A stretch of DNA of 64,000 nucleotides from Haematobia irritans (Eukaryota > Arthropoda > Insecta > Diptera > Muscidae). The position numbers were made by a program, and so were the translations under genes. Positions 24,726 through 35,871 of this stretch are shown in pieces. Numbering within the stretch: position 1 is the stretch's first letter; every line of letters starts with the position of its first letter. A model generated the notes under the pieces. It was not told where the DNA came from, did no database searches, and worked only from the letters and a program-made list of their open reading frames with translations. The stretch lies in NCBI RefSeq assembly GCF_050003625.1, contig NC_134401.1, positions 93,970,852-94,034,851 on the forward strand, read 5' to 3'.

Positions 24726-25991
24726 AAGGGTGGGTGATATGTAATACATCAAAATGAAGCGTTAATTTTTTTTTTAATTTCTTTTGTTCGAAAGGAAAGT
24801 TTAGATTATTTCAAATTAGCTACATTTGGCACGAGTTGTGGCTTTTACTTGCATATATAATTGCAACGGGCTCCGAGATAGGATAAGTGAGATTGTAGAC
24901 AAATTAAATTTCTTTTTCAAGTTCAATTAGTATAAAATTCAGCAAAAATATTCAGTTAGGCTTTCGCTTTTCCAAATCCGAATTGCCGGGCCTCACGCTT
25001 GACACCTGCCATTAGATTTTGTACAGCCACCTTGTCCACCTTCTTCGCCGCAGAAAGCCAGTTTGCCTTGAACTGCTGCTCGCCCTTAGCAGTTTTTTGG
25101 TCTTCTTTAGGTTCCGCTTGACAATAGCCCAGTATTTCTCAATTGGGCGGAGCTCTGGCGTGTTGGGAGGGTTCTTGTCCTTGGGAACCACCTGCACATT
25201 GTTGGCGGCGTACCACTCCATGGCCTTTTTACCGTAATGGCAAGAGCCAAATCCGGCCAAAACAGTACGGAACAACCGTGTTTCTTCAGGAAAGGCAGCA
25301 GACGTTTATTCAAACACTCTTTCACGTAAATTTCTTGGTTGACAGTCCCGGAAGCTATGAAAATGCTGCTTTTCAAGCCACAGGTACAGATGGCTTGCCA
25401 AACCAGATATTTCTATTATCACGCAGTCAAACTTCGTCAGCATCGTCGGGGATCGCGCTTTGGCCGTTGTATTTTGTTTATCATCGCGATTTGGAGTCAC
25501 TACCTTCTTGTAAGTCGATAGTCCGGCTCGTTTTTTGGCTCGATGCACGGTTGTAGACGATACACCCAGCTTATTTGCGGCATCTCGGAGAGAGAGGTTG
25601 GGTTTCGCTTGAAACTACCGGCAACTCTCTTTGTCATCTCAGCGGCTTCCGTTTTTCGATTTCCCCCCGATCCAGACTTCCTGGCTGTCGAAAAACGTTC
25701 CCCAAACACTTTAATTACATTTGTAACGGTTGATTTGGCAACTTTTAGCGATTTTGCCAGCTTTGCGTGCGAGTAGCTCGGATTTTCGCGATGCGCGAGC
25801 AAAATTTTGATACGCTGCTCTTCTTGCTTGGATGGCATTTTGACAACTTAAGAGTGAATTCCAAAATCAAAATAGGAGCAACATTCTACACACACACACC
25901 TTCAAAATGAGGGGTGTTCAGGTTTTTTAAATGCAAAATTGAAAGAAATACGTCAAGTTTATATTGACCAAATTTTGACCGTATCACCCTT
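24726..25991 (-). mobile_element. DD37E Tc1/mariner-type transposon, copy 1
   Basis: Flanked by TA at 24724-24725 and 25992-25993. The ends are AAGGGTGGGTGATA on the left and TATCACCCTT on the right, so inverted repeats begin AAGGGTGATA. At 1266 bp it is near full length with one transposase relic inside (see 24956-25838). A second copy lies at 45878-46970. The acidic spacing in that copy indicates the DD37E branch of the IS630-Tc1-mariner superfamily. Confidence 0.8.
24956..25838 (-). pseudogene. DD37E transposase, frameshifted and internally deleted
   Basis: The start is ATG at 25838 (MPSKQEEQRIKILLAHREN), giving a helix-turn-helix DNA-binding region with YSHAKLAKSLKVAKSTVT and a basic GSGGNRK linker. 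A frameshift near 25610 breaks it. The next frame reads RAKKRAGLSTYKKVVT and reaches TKFDCVII, the probable site of the first catalytic aspartate, then jumps directly to SGLASHLYLWLEKQHF; about 40 codons present in related proteins are missing. The C-terminal part has KHGCSVLFWPDL (second aspartate) and RPIEKYWAIVKRNLKKTKK (third acidic residue) in different frames. It ends at TAA (24956-24958). Not functional. Confidence 0.8.
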
Positions 25992-26079
25992 TATGGGCGT
26001 AGTAGTCAAGTCTGAGGCTACCGATTTATAGCTTTGCCCCGGGTTATAGTCCAAAATTGAGTAACTGGTGTAAAGGCAT

Positions 26080-26711
26080 AACCGTTTGGTGCTAGGCGAC
26101 TCTATCGATGAACTTTGGCATTATCTCCTGCGTAATGACCAGAGAGGCATAGTATGACGGAGCAGATAGGTGACTCCACATTTTACACGGTGAACGAGGA
26201 GGCCTTGACGAGAATTATGAGTGCGTCAGATATATCTTAAGCGTCACCTGGATGTATCCTGGCAACCTGTCATTTCACTGGGATCGGACCACCTCCTCAT
26301 CATTTTCACCATTGACCGACCCTCCGATTTCATTATCTCTGAACGCCGAGCGTTTATCAACCAAAAGAAAGCCAACAGAATACACAGATCGCCTCTTCAG
26401 TGAGCTCCCGCCACCTCCATTGTTCATGTTGCTCAAAGGGAGTTAAGGGCAGCAACTCGCTTCACACCCGCTGATCGAATTGCCCAGGTGAGGGCCAACT
26501 TGCCAGCAGAATCGGCAGAACTTGCGCACAAGCGTGATGAATGCCGTCGTGCTAACCCTGCTGATCCTAGAATCATGGAATTGAAACTAGAGATTAGTAA
26601 TATAGTCGAAGAGAATAAGCGGAACACATGGTTAGAGCACCTGAAGCAATGTTACCTAGACACAGGAACAGGTAAATTGTGGTCAACAGTGAGATCAATC
26701 TCGAACACCGC
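26080..26711 (+). pseudogene. LINE endonuclease C-terminus and linker
   Basis: LGDSIDELWHYLLRNDQRG near 26090 matches the GDFN-x-HxLW region of AP-type LINE endonucleases, with the usual FN altered. After a frameshift come DSTF(Y)TVNEEALTRIM and then WQPVISLGSDHLLIIFTI with the conserved catalytic SDH. Downstream, 26488-26711 encodes a helical linker (AELAHKRDECRRANPADPRI, NTWLEHLKQCYLDTGTGKLW, STVRSISNTA) of the type that joins endonuclease and RT. The reading stops where the mariner begins. Several stops make it inactive. Confidence 0.7.
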
Positions 26712-26713
26712 TA

Positions 26714-27545
26714 CAAGGGATGATAAGTCCCCGGTCTGACACACAGATGGCATCGCTAGTATTAAATGCATATTATTTTTTATATAGTACCAACCTTCAA
26801 ATGATTCGTGTCAAAATTTGACGTCTGTAGGTCAATTAGTTTGTGAGACAGAGCGTCTTTTGTGAAGCAACTTTTGTTATTGTGAAAAAAATGGAAGAAA
26901 GGAATTTCGTGTTTTGATAAAATACTGTTTTCTGAAGGGAAAAAATACGGTGGAAGCAAAAACTTGGCTTGATAATGAGTTTCCGGACTCTGTCCGAGGG
27001 GAATCAATAATAATTGATTGGTATGCAAAATTCAAGCGTGGTGAAATGAGCACGGAGGACGGTGAACGCAGTGGACGCTCGAATGCGGTGGTTGCCAACG
27101 AAAAAACCACAAAATGATTTTGAATGACCGTAAAAGGAAGTTCATCGTGCCGCGCGAGCTCACATTTGACCAACAACAACAACGTGTTGATGATTCTGAG
27201 CGGTGTTTGCAGCTGTTAACTCGTAATACACCCTAGTTTTTCCGTCGATATGTGACAATGGATGAAACATGGCTCCATCACTACACTCCTGAATCCAATC
27301 GACAGTCGGCTAAGTGGACAGCGACCGGTGAACCGTCTCCGAAGCGTGGAAAGACTCAAAGGTCCGCTGGCAAAGTAATGGCCTCTGTTTTTTGGGATGC
27401 GCATGGAATAATTTTTATCGATTATCTTGAGAAGGCAAAAACCATCAACAGTGACTATTATATGGCGTTATTGGAGCGTTTGAAGGTCGAAATCGCGGCA
27501 AAAGGGCCCCATATGAAGAAGAAAAAAGTGTTGTTCCCAACCTGT
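26714..27545 (+). mobile_element. Himar1-like mariner, nested in the LINE
   Basis: The right end CCAACCTGT (27537-27545) is followed by TA (27546-27547), and the left end follows TA at 26712-26713. The left terminal repeat is damaged at its first bases, but GATGATAAGTCCCCGGTCTG is preserved and agrees with my recollection of the Himar1 terminal repeat. At 832 bp it is well short of the usual 1.3 kb. One deletion removes part of the DNA-binding region and another joins the middle of the transposase directly to the last nine bases of the right end. Confidence 0.85.
26891..27536 (+). pseudogene. Mariner transposase (irritans subfamily), broken
   Basis: The ATG at 26891 is followed by an early frameshift. 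The frame at 26914-27117 gives IKYCFLKGKNTVEAKTWLDN and IIDWYAKFKRGEMSTEDGER, the N-terminal DNA-binding region. About 100 bp encoding the second helix-turn-helix are missing near 27115. The frame at 27252-27536 starts with TMDETWLHHYTPESNRQSA (first catalytic aspartate at 27261-27263) and runs to PHMKKKKVLF. The second and third catalytic positions are deleted. I judge the subfamily from remembered Himar1 sequence. Confidence 0.85.
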
Positions 27546-28283
27546 TAATTTCAGTCACCTTTGGAGGTGGAACGGTGCGAAAGATTTTCAACCAACAGTT
27601 TATCAAGCATTTCGAAAGTCGCATCACCACAATTTACCACAACCGATGTTACCGATGTCATCAACAGCGCGAAACCAACTAAAGATGTAGCATCTGGGAA
27701 TACTAGGAGTTGAGTATTCCTCAATTTGTATTTGGAATCGCTCATTATATCCGATGCCTGGAAAATCGGTAGGGTGATTCCACTACTGAAGCAAGACAAA
27801 GACTCGAGCAAGGGTGAATGGTACAGACCGATTTCCCTTCTCTCGCCAGTAGCCAAGACACTTTGGGCACTACTACTCCCCAGACTTGTGGAGAACTTTC
27901 CATCTGTCAATCATCAACATGCGGAAAGTACATAGTACGATCACGGCTTTGCATATATAAATAGGAGCTCAGTCATGGCACAGGTCCTCGTGGCGCTTGA
28001 CCTGTCGAAGGTATTCGATACGGCCAATGATGCCAGAATATTTGAGGTCATCGAGAACACGTCCCTACAGACTGGAATCAAACATTTGGCGCTAGGCGAG
28101 CGCCAGTCTGATGTGGAATTTTGGGATAGAAAGTCAAGAGCCCGCAGATTGAAAGAGGGAGTTCCCCGCGGTGGGGTGATATCTCAGGCACTGTTTAACC
28201 TCTACCTGTCCTCTATTCCACCCACTCTTGACGGCGTCGAATTGTATCATACGACTGTACAATCATAGCCCCCGGGCCCATCG
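27546..28283 (+). pseudogene. LINE reverse transcriptase core, catalytic box damaged
   Basis: Just after the mariner, VTFGGGTVRKIFNQQFIKHF resumes the LINE frame left at SNTA. Then come WKIGRVIPLLKQDKDSSKGE with YRPISLLSPVAKTL (RT motifs 1-2), LVALDLSKVFDTAN (first aspartate), and KEGVPRGGVISQALFNLYLS (motif 4). The catalytic YADD region at about 28246-28260 reads TCATACGACTGT: two codons and one further base are missing relative to a YADD box, which also shifts the frame. The copy is inactive. Confidence 0.75.
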
Positions 28284-29297
28284 TTGATGACATATGCTGA
28301 CCTTACCAGTTATATCACTGCTAGAAATTTAAGGATATCCGCCACCAAATCTTCATCCCCACTATTCACTACAAGCACGGCGGAATTACGCAGTCAATTT
28401 AATGTCAGAGCCGATGATAAAACGATTCCGACCATAAAGTACCCCAAGATTCTCGGGGGTAACATTCGAAAGCCTTTTCAAGTCGTCTGCTAACTTCACA
28501 GCAATTTATATATAGGTTCCGCAGTAGAAAAAAGGCCCTCAAGTCACTTGCCGGCAGCAAAGAATCCATACATGGCAAAGAATCCATGTTAACTACCTAT
28601 AGGGCAATTGGCCGGCCAGTGGTAAACAATGCAGAGCCAATGTATACAAGCGACACGCAGTGGAATAACACACAGACCTGTCTCAACGCTACTATTAAAA
28701 CTGTAAAAGGATATCTTCGCAGTACACACCTGGATCACCTATATACGGAGACCAAAATCATCCCAGTTCGTAGACACAATTACATGTTGTCAAAGGCAGG
28801 TTTGGCGCAGTAGCCATCCAAATCACCATCTTGTGGATAGGCAACTACCACCCAGGAATGTAAGGGTTAATCTTCACCTACAAGAGCCCGAGATCCAGCG
28901 TTACAGGCAGCATACCCGACATACCAGTCTGAACAGGTCTGTAGCTGAAGCGGTGAGAAGCTAAAAGGTTAATCTTCAAGTAAAGAGTCCTCCCGCGGCA
29001 AACCAGGGTAATTTTGGCCCAAATATGATCAGGCAAGTGCAGCCGCCTCAATTCCTACCTATCAGTGATTGATAGCAGCGTAGCTGACGTGTGTCGCTTG
29101 CTCATTTAACCCTACCCGACTTACCAGCAGATCACTCCGGACACCAGATCCCATCCTTGTCGCAGAGTTCCTTGGTCAGGGTACTAGCTAAAGTACTAAA
29201 AAACTGTTACAAAAACAATCATCGGCGGCACTTGAGACCTCCCTGCATCAACAACAACATGAGACATTTGCGATCGATTGAATATCTACCTAGCTAA
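28284..29297 (+). pseudogene. LINE C-terminal region, first degenerate copy
   Basis: It contains TSYITARNLRISATKSSSPL, NVRADDKTIPTIKYPKIL, RAIGRPVVNNAEPMYTSDTQ and TKIIPVRRHNYMLSK in broken frames, followed by a compressed remnant of the zinc-knuckle region and a short CAACAACAAC tail near 29250. The same segment occurs in better condition immediately downstream. Confidence 0.7.
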
Positions 29298-30290
29298 TCT
29301 TACCAGTTATTTCACTACAAGAAATTTGATATCTCACACCAAGCCACACTATTCACTACATGGACGGCGGAAGTACGCAGGCAGTTGAATGTCAGAGTCG
29401 ATGGCGAAACAATTCCGACAACAAATTACCCCAAGATTCTCGGGGTCACATTCGACAGCCTTTTTAAGTCGTCCGCCATGCTCCGCGGTAGAAACACGGT
29501 CCTCAAGTCGCTTGCCGGCAGCACTTGGGGTGCGGATAAAGAAACCTTGTTAACTACATATAATGCAATTGGCCGGTCAGTGGTAAACTATGCAGCGCCA
29601 GTGTGGACACCTCAAACGAGCGATACGCAGTGGAATAACATACAGACCTGTCAGAACGCTGCCTTTAGAACCGCAACAGGATGTCTCCGCAGTACACTCC
29701 TGGATCACCTTTATGCGGAGACCAAGATCATCCCCGTGCGTCGACACAACTACATGTTGCCAAAGCAGTACCTCTTGGGTTGCCATCGAAGTTGTCATCC
29801 GAATCACCATCTTGTGGATAGACAACCTCCACCCAGCAATGTAAGGGTTGATCTTCACCTTCTAGAGCCCGAGATTCAGCGTTACAAAAGAGAGCCTCTA
29901 GATCAGGCAGCATACCAGACAGGTCGGAACAGAAGTCATGAGGATACTGTAGCTGAAGCGGTGAGAAGCTACAAGGTTAATCCTGTTCCGGAGGAGAGAG
30001 ACCTCCCACGGCAGACACGGGTAGTTTTGGCCCACCTAAGATCAGGCAAGTGCAGCCGCCTCAATTCATACTTATCAGTGATTGATAGCAGCGTAGCTGA
30101 CGTGTGTCCCATCTGTAATCAAGGGCCACATGACACTCGTCACCTTTTTGCTTGCCCAGCTAAGCCTACCCGTCTCACTACCAGATCACTCTGGACACAC
30201 CCCATCCTTGTCGCAGAGTTCCTTGATCTGGCTACCAGCTGAACTACACATGCGTAGAACAAAATGGATGAAACTACATTAAAAACTGCA
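29298..30290 (+). pseudogene. LINE C-terminal region, second copy (285-codon open frame)
   Basis: The frame at 29385-30242 is open for 285 codons. It contains IPTTNYPKILGVTFDSLFKS, LKSLAGSTWGADKETLLTTY, QWNNIQTCQNAAFRTATGCL and TKIIPVRRHNYMLPKQYLLG. Near the end is CPICNQGPHDTRHLFAC, a CX2CX8HX3C zinc-knuckle-like motif typical of jockey-group LINE C-termini, then FLDLATS and a stop. The 3' tail has AAACTGCAACAACAACC. It is a 5'-truncated insertion or a tandem duplicate of the preceding segment. It has no RT core, so it cannot act alone. Confidence 0.75.
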
Positions 30291-30461
30291 ACAACAACCT
30301 CCCTGCAAGTAAATCCGTTTTAGTTATTCACAAACTGCTCAATTTGGAATGGCTTTTCATCGGAGAAAACCAAATTCGGTAACTGGTCACTTTCCTGAAA
30401 GCGAAGCAAACTCATTGGCTCTTTCTAGTCTAACTTTTTTTGGATTTGCTACCGTTTCTAC

Positions 30462-30715
30462 ATCCTCTACCATAGGATTGAGGTATATTACATTTATCAG
30501 TTCGTTTGTAACACATCGCAATATTGCTATCAGACCCCATAAAGTATTTATATTCTAGGTCATGGTGGAATTCTGAGTCGGTCTAGTGCTGTCCGTCTGG
30601 GGAAATGAAGCTATCATCCGAACAAAAAAAAGCTATCGACTTGAAACTTGGTATAAGTAGTTGTTATTGATGTAGGTCCGATGGTATGGAAATGAGCCAT
30701 ATCGGACCACTGTTT
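30462..30715 (+). mobile_element. HINE-A 5' fragment, copy A3
   Basis: Contains CCATAGGATTGAGGTATATT, GTTCGTTTGTAACACATCG, CCCCATAAAGTATTTATATT and AGTTGTTATTGATGTAGGTC. The GTCY tract has shrunk to GTCCGTCT. No central repeats and no 3' end remain. Confidence 0.7.
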
Positions 30716-32028
30716 TTTGCGAACAACAAATACAGGGACAGGCGGACGGACACCAATGGTAGGCACATTTTTTCCAGATGAAAGAACACTATGTGGTTTA
30801 GGGAAGGAAGGAGGCTTTGACAGGCAATGAATCGGAACCCCAAAATGTGTTTCATAGGCGGCCACTGGTAACCGATATTGGTTGTGAGTAATACATTATT
30901 TTAAAAACTTTGGTAATGCTGAGTAGTACAATTTCGAATACCGGTAAGCCAAGAGGAAGTGCTTTTGGTCCACACAAGTAAGGGATTTAAAAACAAATCC
31001 CCGATTTGTTTTAAAATCCCCGAAGAATTAACCTTAACCTTATCGATCGATTAATCGATAGCAAAATCGTTTTGCCCCAGCTAATCCTCCACTGTGCTCA
31101 GCTCAGCTCCATTATTATTGGTGGGATTCGAAGTGACTATGCAGCTGCATTAAACCAAAGTTAAGCATGAATCAAAGCTAAAGCAAACCCCCCCAAAAAT
31201 GGCGTCATGGCTCACAAAGATGTGTCACGGCAGGGGAGTCCATCTAGAGTCAATGCCGATGAGGAGGTATCTGATACAACGACTCCATTCAATGTTGTTA
31301 ACATTGCCAATTTTGCTGTTGTTGGAGCTGATTTGTTTTCCAAATTTGCGATTTCAGTTTTTTGTACTTCATTCGCTCGCTCTTTCCTTTGTTGTTAGTT
31401 TGTCAGTCTGTCTCGATGAATCTTTGGCCCAGTCATTGTTACCCGCATAGAGGGAGCAGATTCGAGCATTATTGGTGTTTTATCGTTTTTTGAAAATCTT
31501 TGCACGTTTTGCTGTATTTTCGTTGTTATGGTTGTCGTTGCAGTGATAGAGCATTGTTGGCATTTCGCTTTATGTGGTTGTTGTTGTTGTCGAAGTTTGA
31601 ACCATGTTTTAATATCTGGTTGGCCCTTGAGCCTTGTTGGCTTGTAGCCTCTTTGGCCATCCTATGACATGACTCCAATGAATGGCAGAAATGATTACGT
31701 ATGTCCGTCCGTCCGTCCATCCATCCAGTTTTGTTTTATTGTTGGAGATTTGTGGGAAGATATTTGCTTAAAGCCGAGTCTGACTTCACCAAATGCATGC
31801 ACACTTTAAGGTTACAATTAATGCAGCTTCAATTCAAGCACGATAAATTGGCATAAACTGATAAAAACTGAAGGGATAACAGTCCAATAAGAAACATTTA
31901 AACACATTGGGCACAGAAAGAAAGTGAACTGTGAACTGCGAAGAGTGAACTATAACGTGCAAAAATTTAACTACATTGTATTACATTTTTTTTGCGATTT
32001 CCATAATGCTTTTTGATAATAACGAGAA
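30716..32028. other. Spacer, no gene recognised
   Basis: Apparently single-copy. It includes a small palindrome TATCGATCGATTAATCGATA near 31042-31062 and a short GTCC run near 31703-31720. Frames at 31199-31450 overlap in two registers without any domain. Confidence 0.45.
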
Positions 32029-34006
32029 AGTTCGGCCAAGCCGAATCTTATGTACCCTCCACCATCGATTGCGTAGAAACTTCTACGAAAGACTGTCATC
32101 CACAATCGAATTACTTGGGTTGTGGTATCTCAAAACTTCTTAACATCGTTTTCTAAATTGCGAGTTAGTCCATACGTGGTATATATTAGACAAAAAAAGT
32201 TATGTATAGTTAAGTCTACAAATAATTACGAATCGATATGGACTTTTTGCACGGTACGTAGAGAGCCAGAATTGAAATATGGGGGTCGCTTATATGGGGG
32301 CTATATACCATTATGAACTTGATATGGACCAATTCTTGTGTGATTGGGGATCGATTTATCTGAGGGCCATATATAACTATAGACCGATATGCACCTAGTT
32401 AGGCATGGTTGTTAATGACCATATACGAGCACAATGTGCCAAATTTCAACTCACTCGGATGAAATTTGCTCCTCCAGGTGGCTCCTAAAGCAAATCTCGG
32501 GATCGGTTTATATGGGGTCTATATATGATTAAAGACTGATATGGACCACTTTTAGCATGGTTATTAAATATCATATACTACCACCACGTACCAAATTTCA
32601 AGCAGATCGGATGAATTTTGCCGGAGGTGAAATCTGGGGATCGGTTTATGTGGGAGCTATATATAATTATGGACTGATAGGAACCAATTCCTGCATGGTT
32701 GTTGGATACCATATACTAACATCACGTACCAAATTTCAACCGAATGGGAAGAATTTTGCTCTTCCAAGGGGCTCTGGAGATCAAATCTGAGGATCGGTTT
32801 TTATGGGGGCTATATATAATTATGGACCGATTTCGACCAATTTTTGCATGCGTAGTTGAGGCCATATATTAACACCACGTACCAAATATCAAGTGAATCA
32901 GATGAATTTTGGTCTTCCAAGAGGCTCCGGAGGTCAAATCTGGTGATCGGTTTATATTGGGGCTATATATAATTATTGACCGATGTGGATCAATTTGTGC
33001 ATGGTTGTTAGGGACCATATACTTACACCATGTACCAAATTTCAGCCGGATCGGATGAAATTTGCTTCTCTTAGAGGCTCCGCCAGCCAAATTGGGGGAT
33101 CGGCTTGTATGGGGGCTATATATAATTATGAACCGATGTGGACCAATTTTTGCACGGTTGTTAGAGATCATATGGTGACACCATGTACCAAATTTCAGCC
33201 GGACCGGATGAAATTTGATTCTCTTAGAGGCTCCGCAAGCCCAATCTGGGGATCGGTTTATATGGGGGCTATATATAATTATGGACCGATGTGGACCAAT
33301 TTTTGCACGGTTGTTAGAGATCATATGCTGACACCATGTACCAAATTTCAGCCGGACCGGATGAAATTTGATTCTCTTAGAGGCTCCGCAAGCCCAATCT
33401 GGGGATCGGTTTATATGGGGGCTATATATAATTATGGACCGATGTGAACCAATTTTTGCATGGTTGTTAGAGACCATATACTAACACCATGTACCAAATT
33501 TCAGCCGGATCGGATGAAATTTGCTTCTCTTAGAGGCTCCTCAACAAAATCTGGGGATCGGTTTATATGGGGGCTATATAACATATGATTATGGACCGAT
33601 GTGGACCAATTTTTGCATGGTTGTGAGAGATCATATATTAACACCATGTACCAAATTTCAGCGGGACCGGATGAAATTTGCTTCTCTTAGAGGATCCGCA
33701 AGCTAAATTTGGGGGTCCGTTTAGATGGGGGCTCTACGTAAAAGTGGACCGATATGGCCCATTTGCAATACCATCCGACCTACATCAATAACAACAACTT
33801 GTGCCAAGTTTGAAGTCGATAGCTTGTTTCGTTCGGAAGTTAGCGTAATTTCAACAGACAGACGGACGGACATGCTCAGATCGACTCAGAATTTCACCAC
33901 GACCCAGAATATATATATACTTTATGGGGTCTTAGAGCAATATTTCGATGTGTTAGAAACGGAATGACAAAGTTAATATACCCCCCATCCTATGGTGGAG
34001 GGTATA
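32029..34006 (-). mobile_element. HINE-A element, copy A4
   Basis: Reverse orientation. The left hairpin is AGTTCGGCCAAGCCGAA with a mismatch and the ACAAGTATATAC end is decayed. The centre has about nine 153-bp repeats; the two at roughly 33130-33285 and 33283-33440 are almost identical and point to recent unequal exchange. The right end has GACGGACGGACATG and GGTGGAGGGTATA. Both strands of the array are open for about 150-200 codons (32869-33477 and 32983-33447). There is no minisatellite. Confidence 0.8.
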
Positions 34007-34727
34007 AAAATTATGGAATTTCCAATAGACTCCTCGTAGTTACAAACTTAAGCTATAGCCTCACGTAACCAGTTTTTGCCATATATCCAATCGTGCGTCT
34101 TTATTGTGTCTTATATTTTTTATGGCTAAAAGCCATTTGTTGAACATTCTGTTTGCGAAATATCTCACAACTCCCCCACTGCATCAGCACCATTTTCTTA
34201 GCTGTAACTAAAGATCTGATACTGGGGAGACAGCTCCTCTGAATTCCAAGCAAGATAGCCACCATTCGTTTGACGGGATGTGTTCGTTGTTCGTTTCAGT
34301 CGTTGCGTTTTTTAACATCTTTTGAAGGCGTGGGAGCATTGAATGTGCGCGAATGCACACCATGGGGTTATTCAACAAAATGGTCCATATGAGCCCGACA
34401 CGAAAATTTTCAATGTGAGCAGTGTTATTTATGCAAGCCGCCATGTTTGGTCTTTTGTATGTGCGGATCTCAGTTTTTGGTTTATTCGATCTTCATGATT
34501 GCTATTGGGAATTGCGTTTTGTTTTGGAATTCAATCGTAATGGAGTATATTTGACATTTATCACAATAAACAATACACTGCCAAGAATTGGAATAGGGTA
34601 CATGCAGAGAAGAAATATGATCACCTCCTGTTATTTTTGGATGGGGAGAACATAACATTTTTGTAACAAAAATGTTGTCGTCTTAGCAGTGACGATTTTA
34701 TAAGGAAAATGTGGGTATTTTGGTAAT
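34007..34727. other. Spacer, no gene recognised
   Basis: Apparently unique. Small frames at 34208-34444 and 34422-34655 lack any recognisable domain. Confidence 0.45.
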
Positions 34728-35012
34728 TTTTGCCCAAATCGGAAAAAGATATATATGGAAGCTATACATATAGAAATCTGAACCGATTTCAACCAAATTT
34801 GACATGCATACTTAGTATTTTAATTTTACTCCCTGTGTTCTTATGACGGAAAATCGCGCGAAAGATATATATGGGAGCAATATCTAAATCTGAACCGATT
34901 TCAATAAAATTTAGCACACTTGACTACACTACTAATTGTACTTCTAGTGCAAAATTTCAACCAAATTTTGGTAAAACTCTGGCTTCTGGGGTCATATAAG
35001 TTTATATCGGGT
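34728..35012. mobile_element. HINE-like tandem-repeat fragment
   Basis: Two degenerate units with GATATATATGGAAGCTATAC and GATATATATGGGAGCAATAT, each followed by CTGAACCGATTTCAA. This is the style of HINE-C central repeats. No element ends are present and the SINE at 35013 cuts it. Confidence 0.5.
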
Positions 35013-35330
35013 GTATGCCCGCCTTGCATACACAAGGTCGTGGGTTCGTTTCCTGCTTCGACCGAACAACAAAAAGTTTTTCAGCGGTGGATTATCCCAC
35101 CTCAGTAATGCTGGTGACATTTCTGAGGGTTTCAAAGCTTCTCTAAGTGGTTTCACTGCAATGTGGAACGGGGTTCCGACTCGGCTATAGAAAGGAGGTC
35201 CCTTGTCATTGAGCTTAACATGGAATCGGCCAGCACTCAGTGATAAGAGAGAAGTTCACCAATGTGGTATCACAATGGACTGAATAGTCTAAATGAGCCT
35301 GATATATCGGGCTGCCACCTAACCTAACCT
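35013..35330 (+). mobile_element. tRNA-derived SINE, 5'-truncated
   Basis: It starts inside the tRNA-like head (ATGCCCGCCTTGCATACACA), keeps the B-box region GGGTTCGTTTCC with one change, and runs through the body to GGGCTGCCACCTAACCTAAC. It lacks the A box, which is the usual result of incomplete reverse transcription. Confidence 0.8.
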
Positions 35331-35446
35331 ATGGGGTCTTAGACGAATATTTCGATGTGTTACAAACTGTCATTCCGTTTGTAACACATCGAAATATATA
35401 CCCCTATCTTAATATACCCCTATCTTATGGTTGGGGTGTAAAAACG
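35331..35446 (-). mobile_element. HINE-A 5' fragment with internal palindrome
   Basis: TATGGGGTCTTAGACGAATA and GGTTGGGGTGTAAAAAC identify the HINE-A 5' terminus in reverse. The core segment is present twice head to head, forming a perfect inverted repeat of 21-nt arms at 35347-35367 and 35377-35397 around a 9-nt spacer. Confidence 0.65.
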
Positions 35447-35451
35447 AGATA

Positions 35452-35572
35452 TAAAATATTGAATCAAAAGAACTTCCTCTGTAATTAAAATAAGAACATC
35501 TTTGGGAGGACATTTTTGGAAGTGCTTTTACAGTTGTGCATTTAAAACAATTTCCAAATTTTTTTGCTAGGT
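35452..35572 (-). mobile_element. CCCAGC element, left half
   Basis: In reverse it matches the first 120 bp of the complete element at 58444-59006: AAAGAACTTCCTCTGTAATT, GGAAGTGCTTTTACAGTTGT and the end TTTTTTTGCTAGG. Confidence 0.6.
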
Positions 35573-35578
35573 AATTTA

Positions 35579-35626
35579 TGGGGTCTAAGGACAATATTTC
35601 GATGTTTTACAAATGGAATGACAAAA
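35579..35626 (-). mobile_element. HINE 5' core scrap
   Basis: TGGGGTCTAAGGACAATATT then TTCGATGTTTTACAAATGG matches the HINE 5' core in reverse. Nothing else of the element remains. Confidence 0.5.
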
Positions 35627-35746
35627 ATTGAAATAAACACTAATTTTTTATTCAAATTTCATTTTTAATTTTTACCTTTTGTATACACTTCACCAAAGGA
35701 AGGGAATTATAAAAATGGAAAAAAATAAAAGTGAAATTTGTGATAA

Positions 35747-35871
35747 AAATTAGGTTTCGAGAATGGTGAACATCCATCCTATGACAAGACCATGAAGATT
35801 CATAAGAGATAATCCAAATTTACAAAAATTCCGGATCATACGTTTCCGGATGTTTTTTTTTTTTTCTGGGA
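35747..35871 (+). mobile_element. CCCAGC element, right-end fragment
   Basis: ATGGTGAACATCCATCCTAT then GACAAGACCATG, and the TTTTTTTCTGGG end, match the right half of the family at low identity. Confidence 0.45.

Larger units (their letters stand above)
25994..30290 (+). mobile_element. LINE, degenerate, split by a mariner
   Basis: A 5'-truncated non-LTR retrotransposon. Order: end of the AP endonuclease (26080-26400), linker (26420-26711), mariner insertion (26714-27545), reverse transcriptase (27546-28283), C-terminal zinc-knuckle region, and a tail rich in CAACAA. The 3' third is present twice (28284-29297 and 29298-30290). It belongs to the jockey/I/R1 assemblage by organisation; the exact clade is unresolved. 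The DD37E element abuts its 5' edge, so the original LINE start cannot be placed. Confidence 0.75.
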
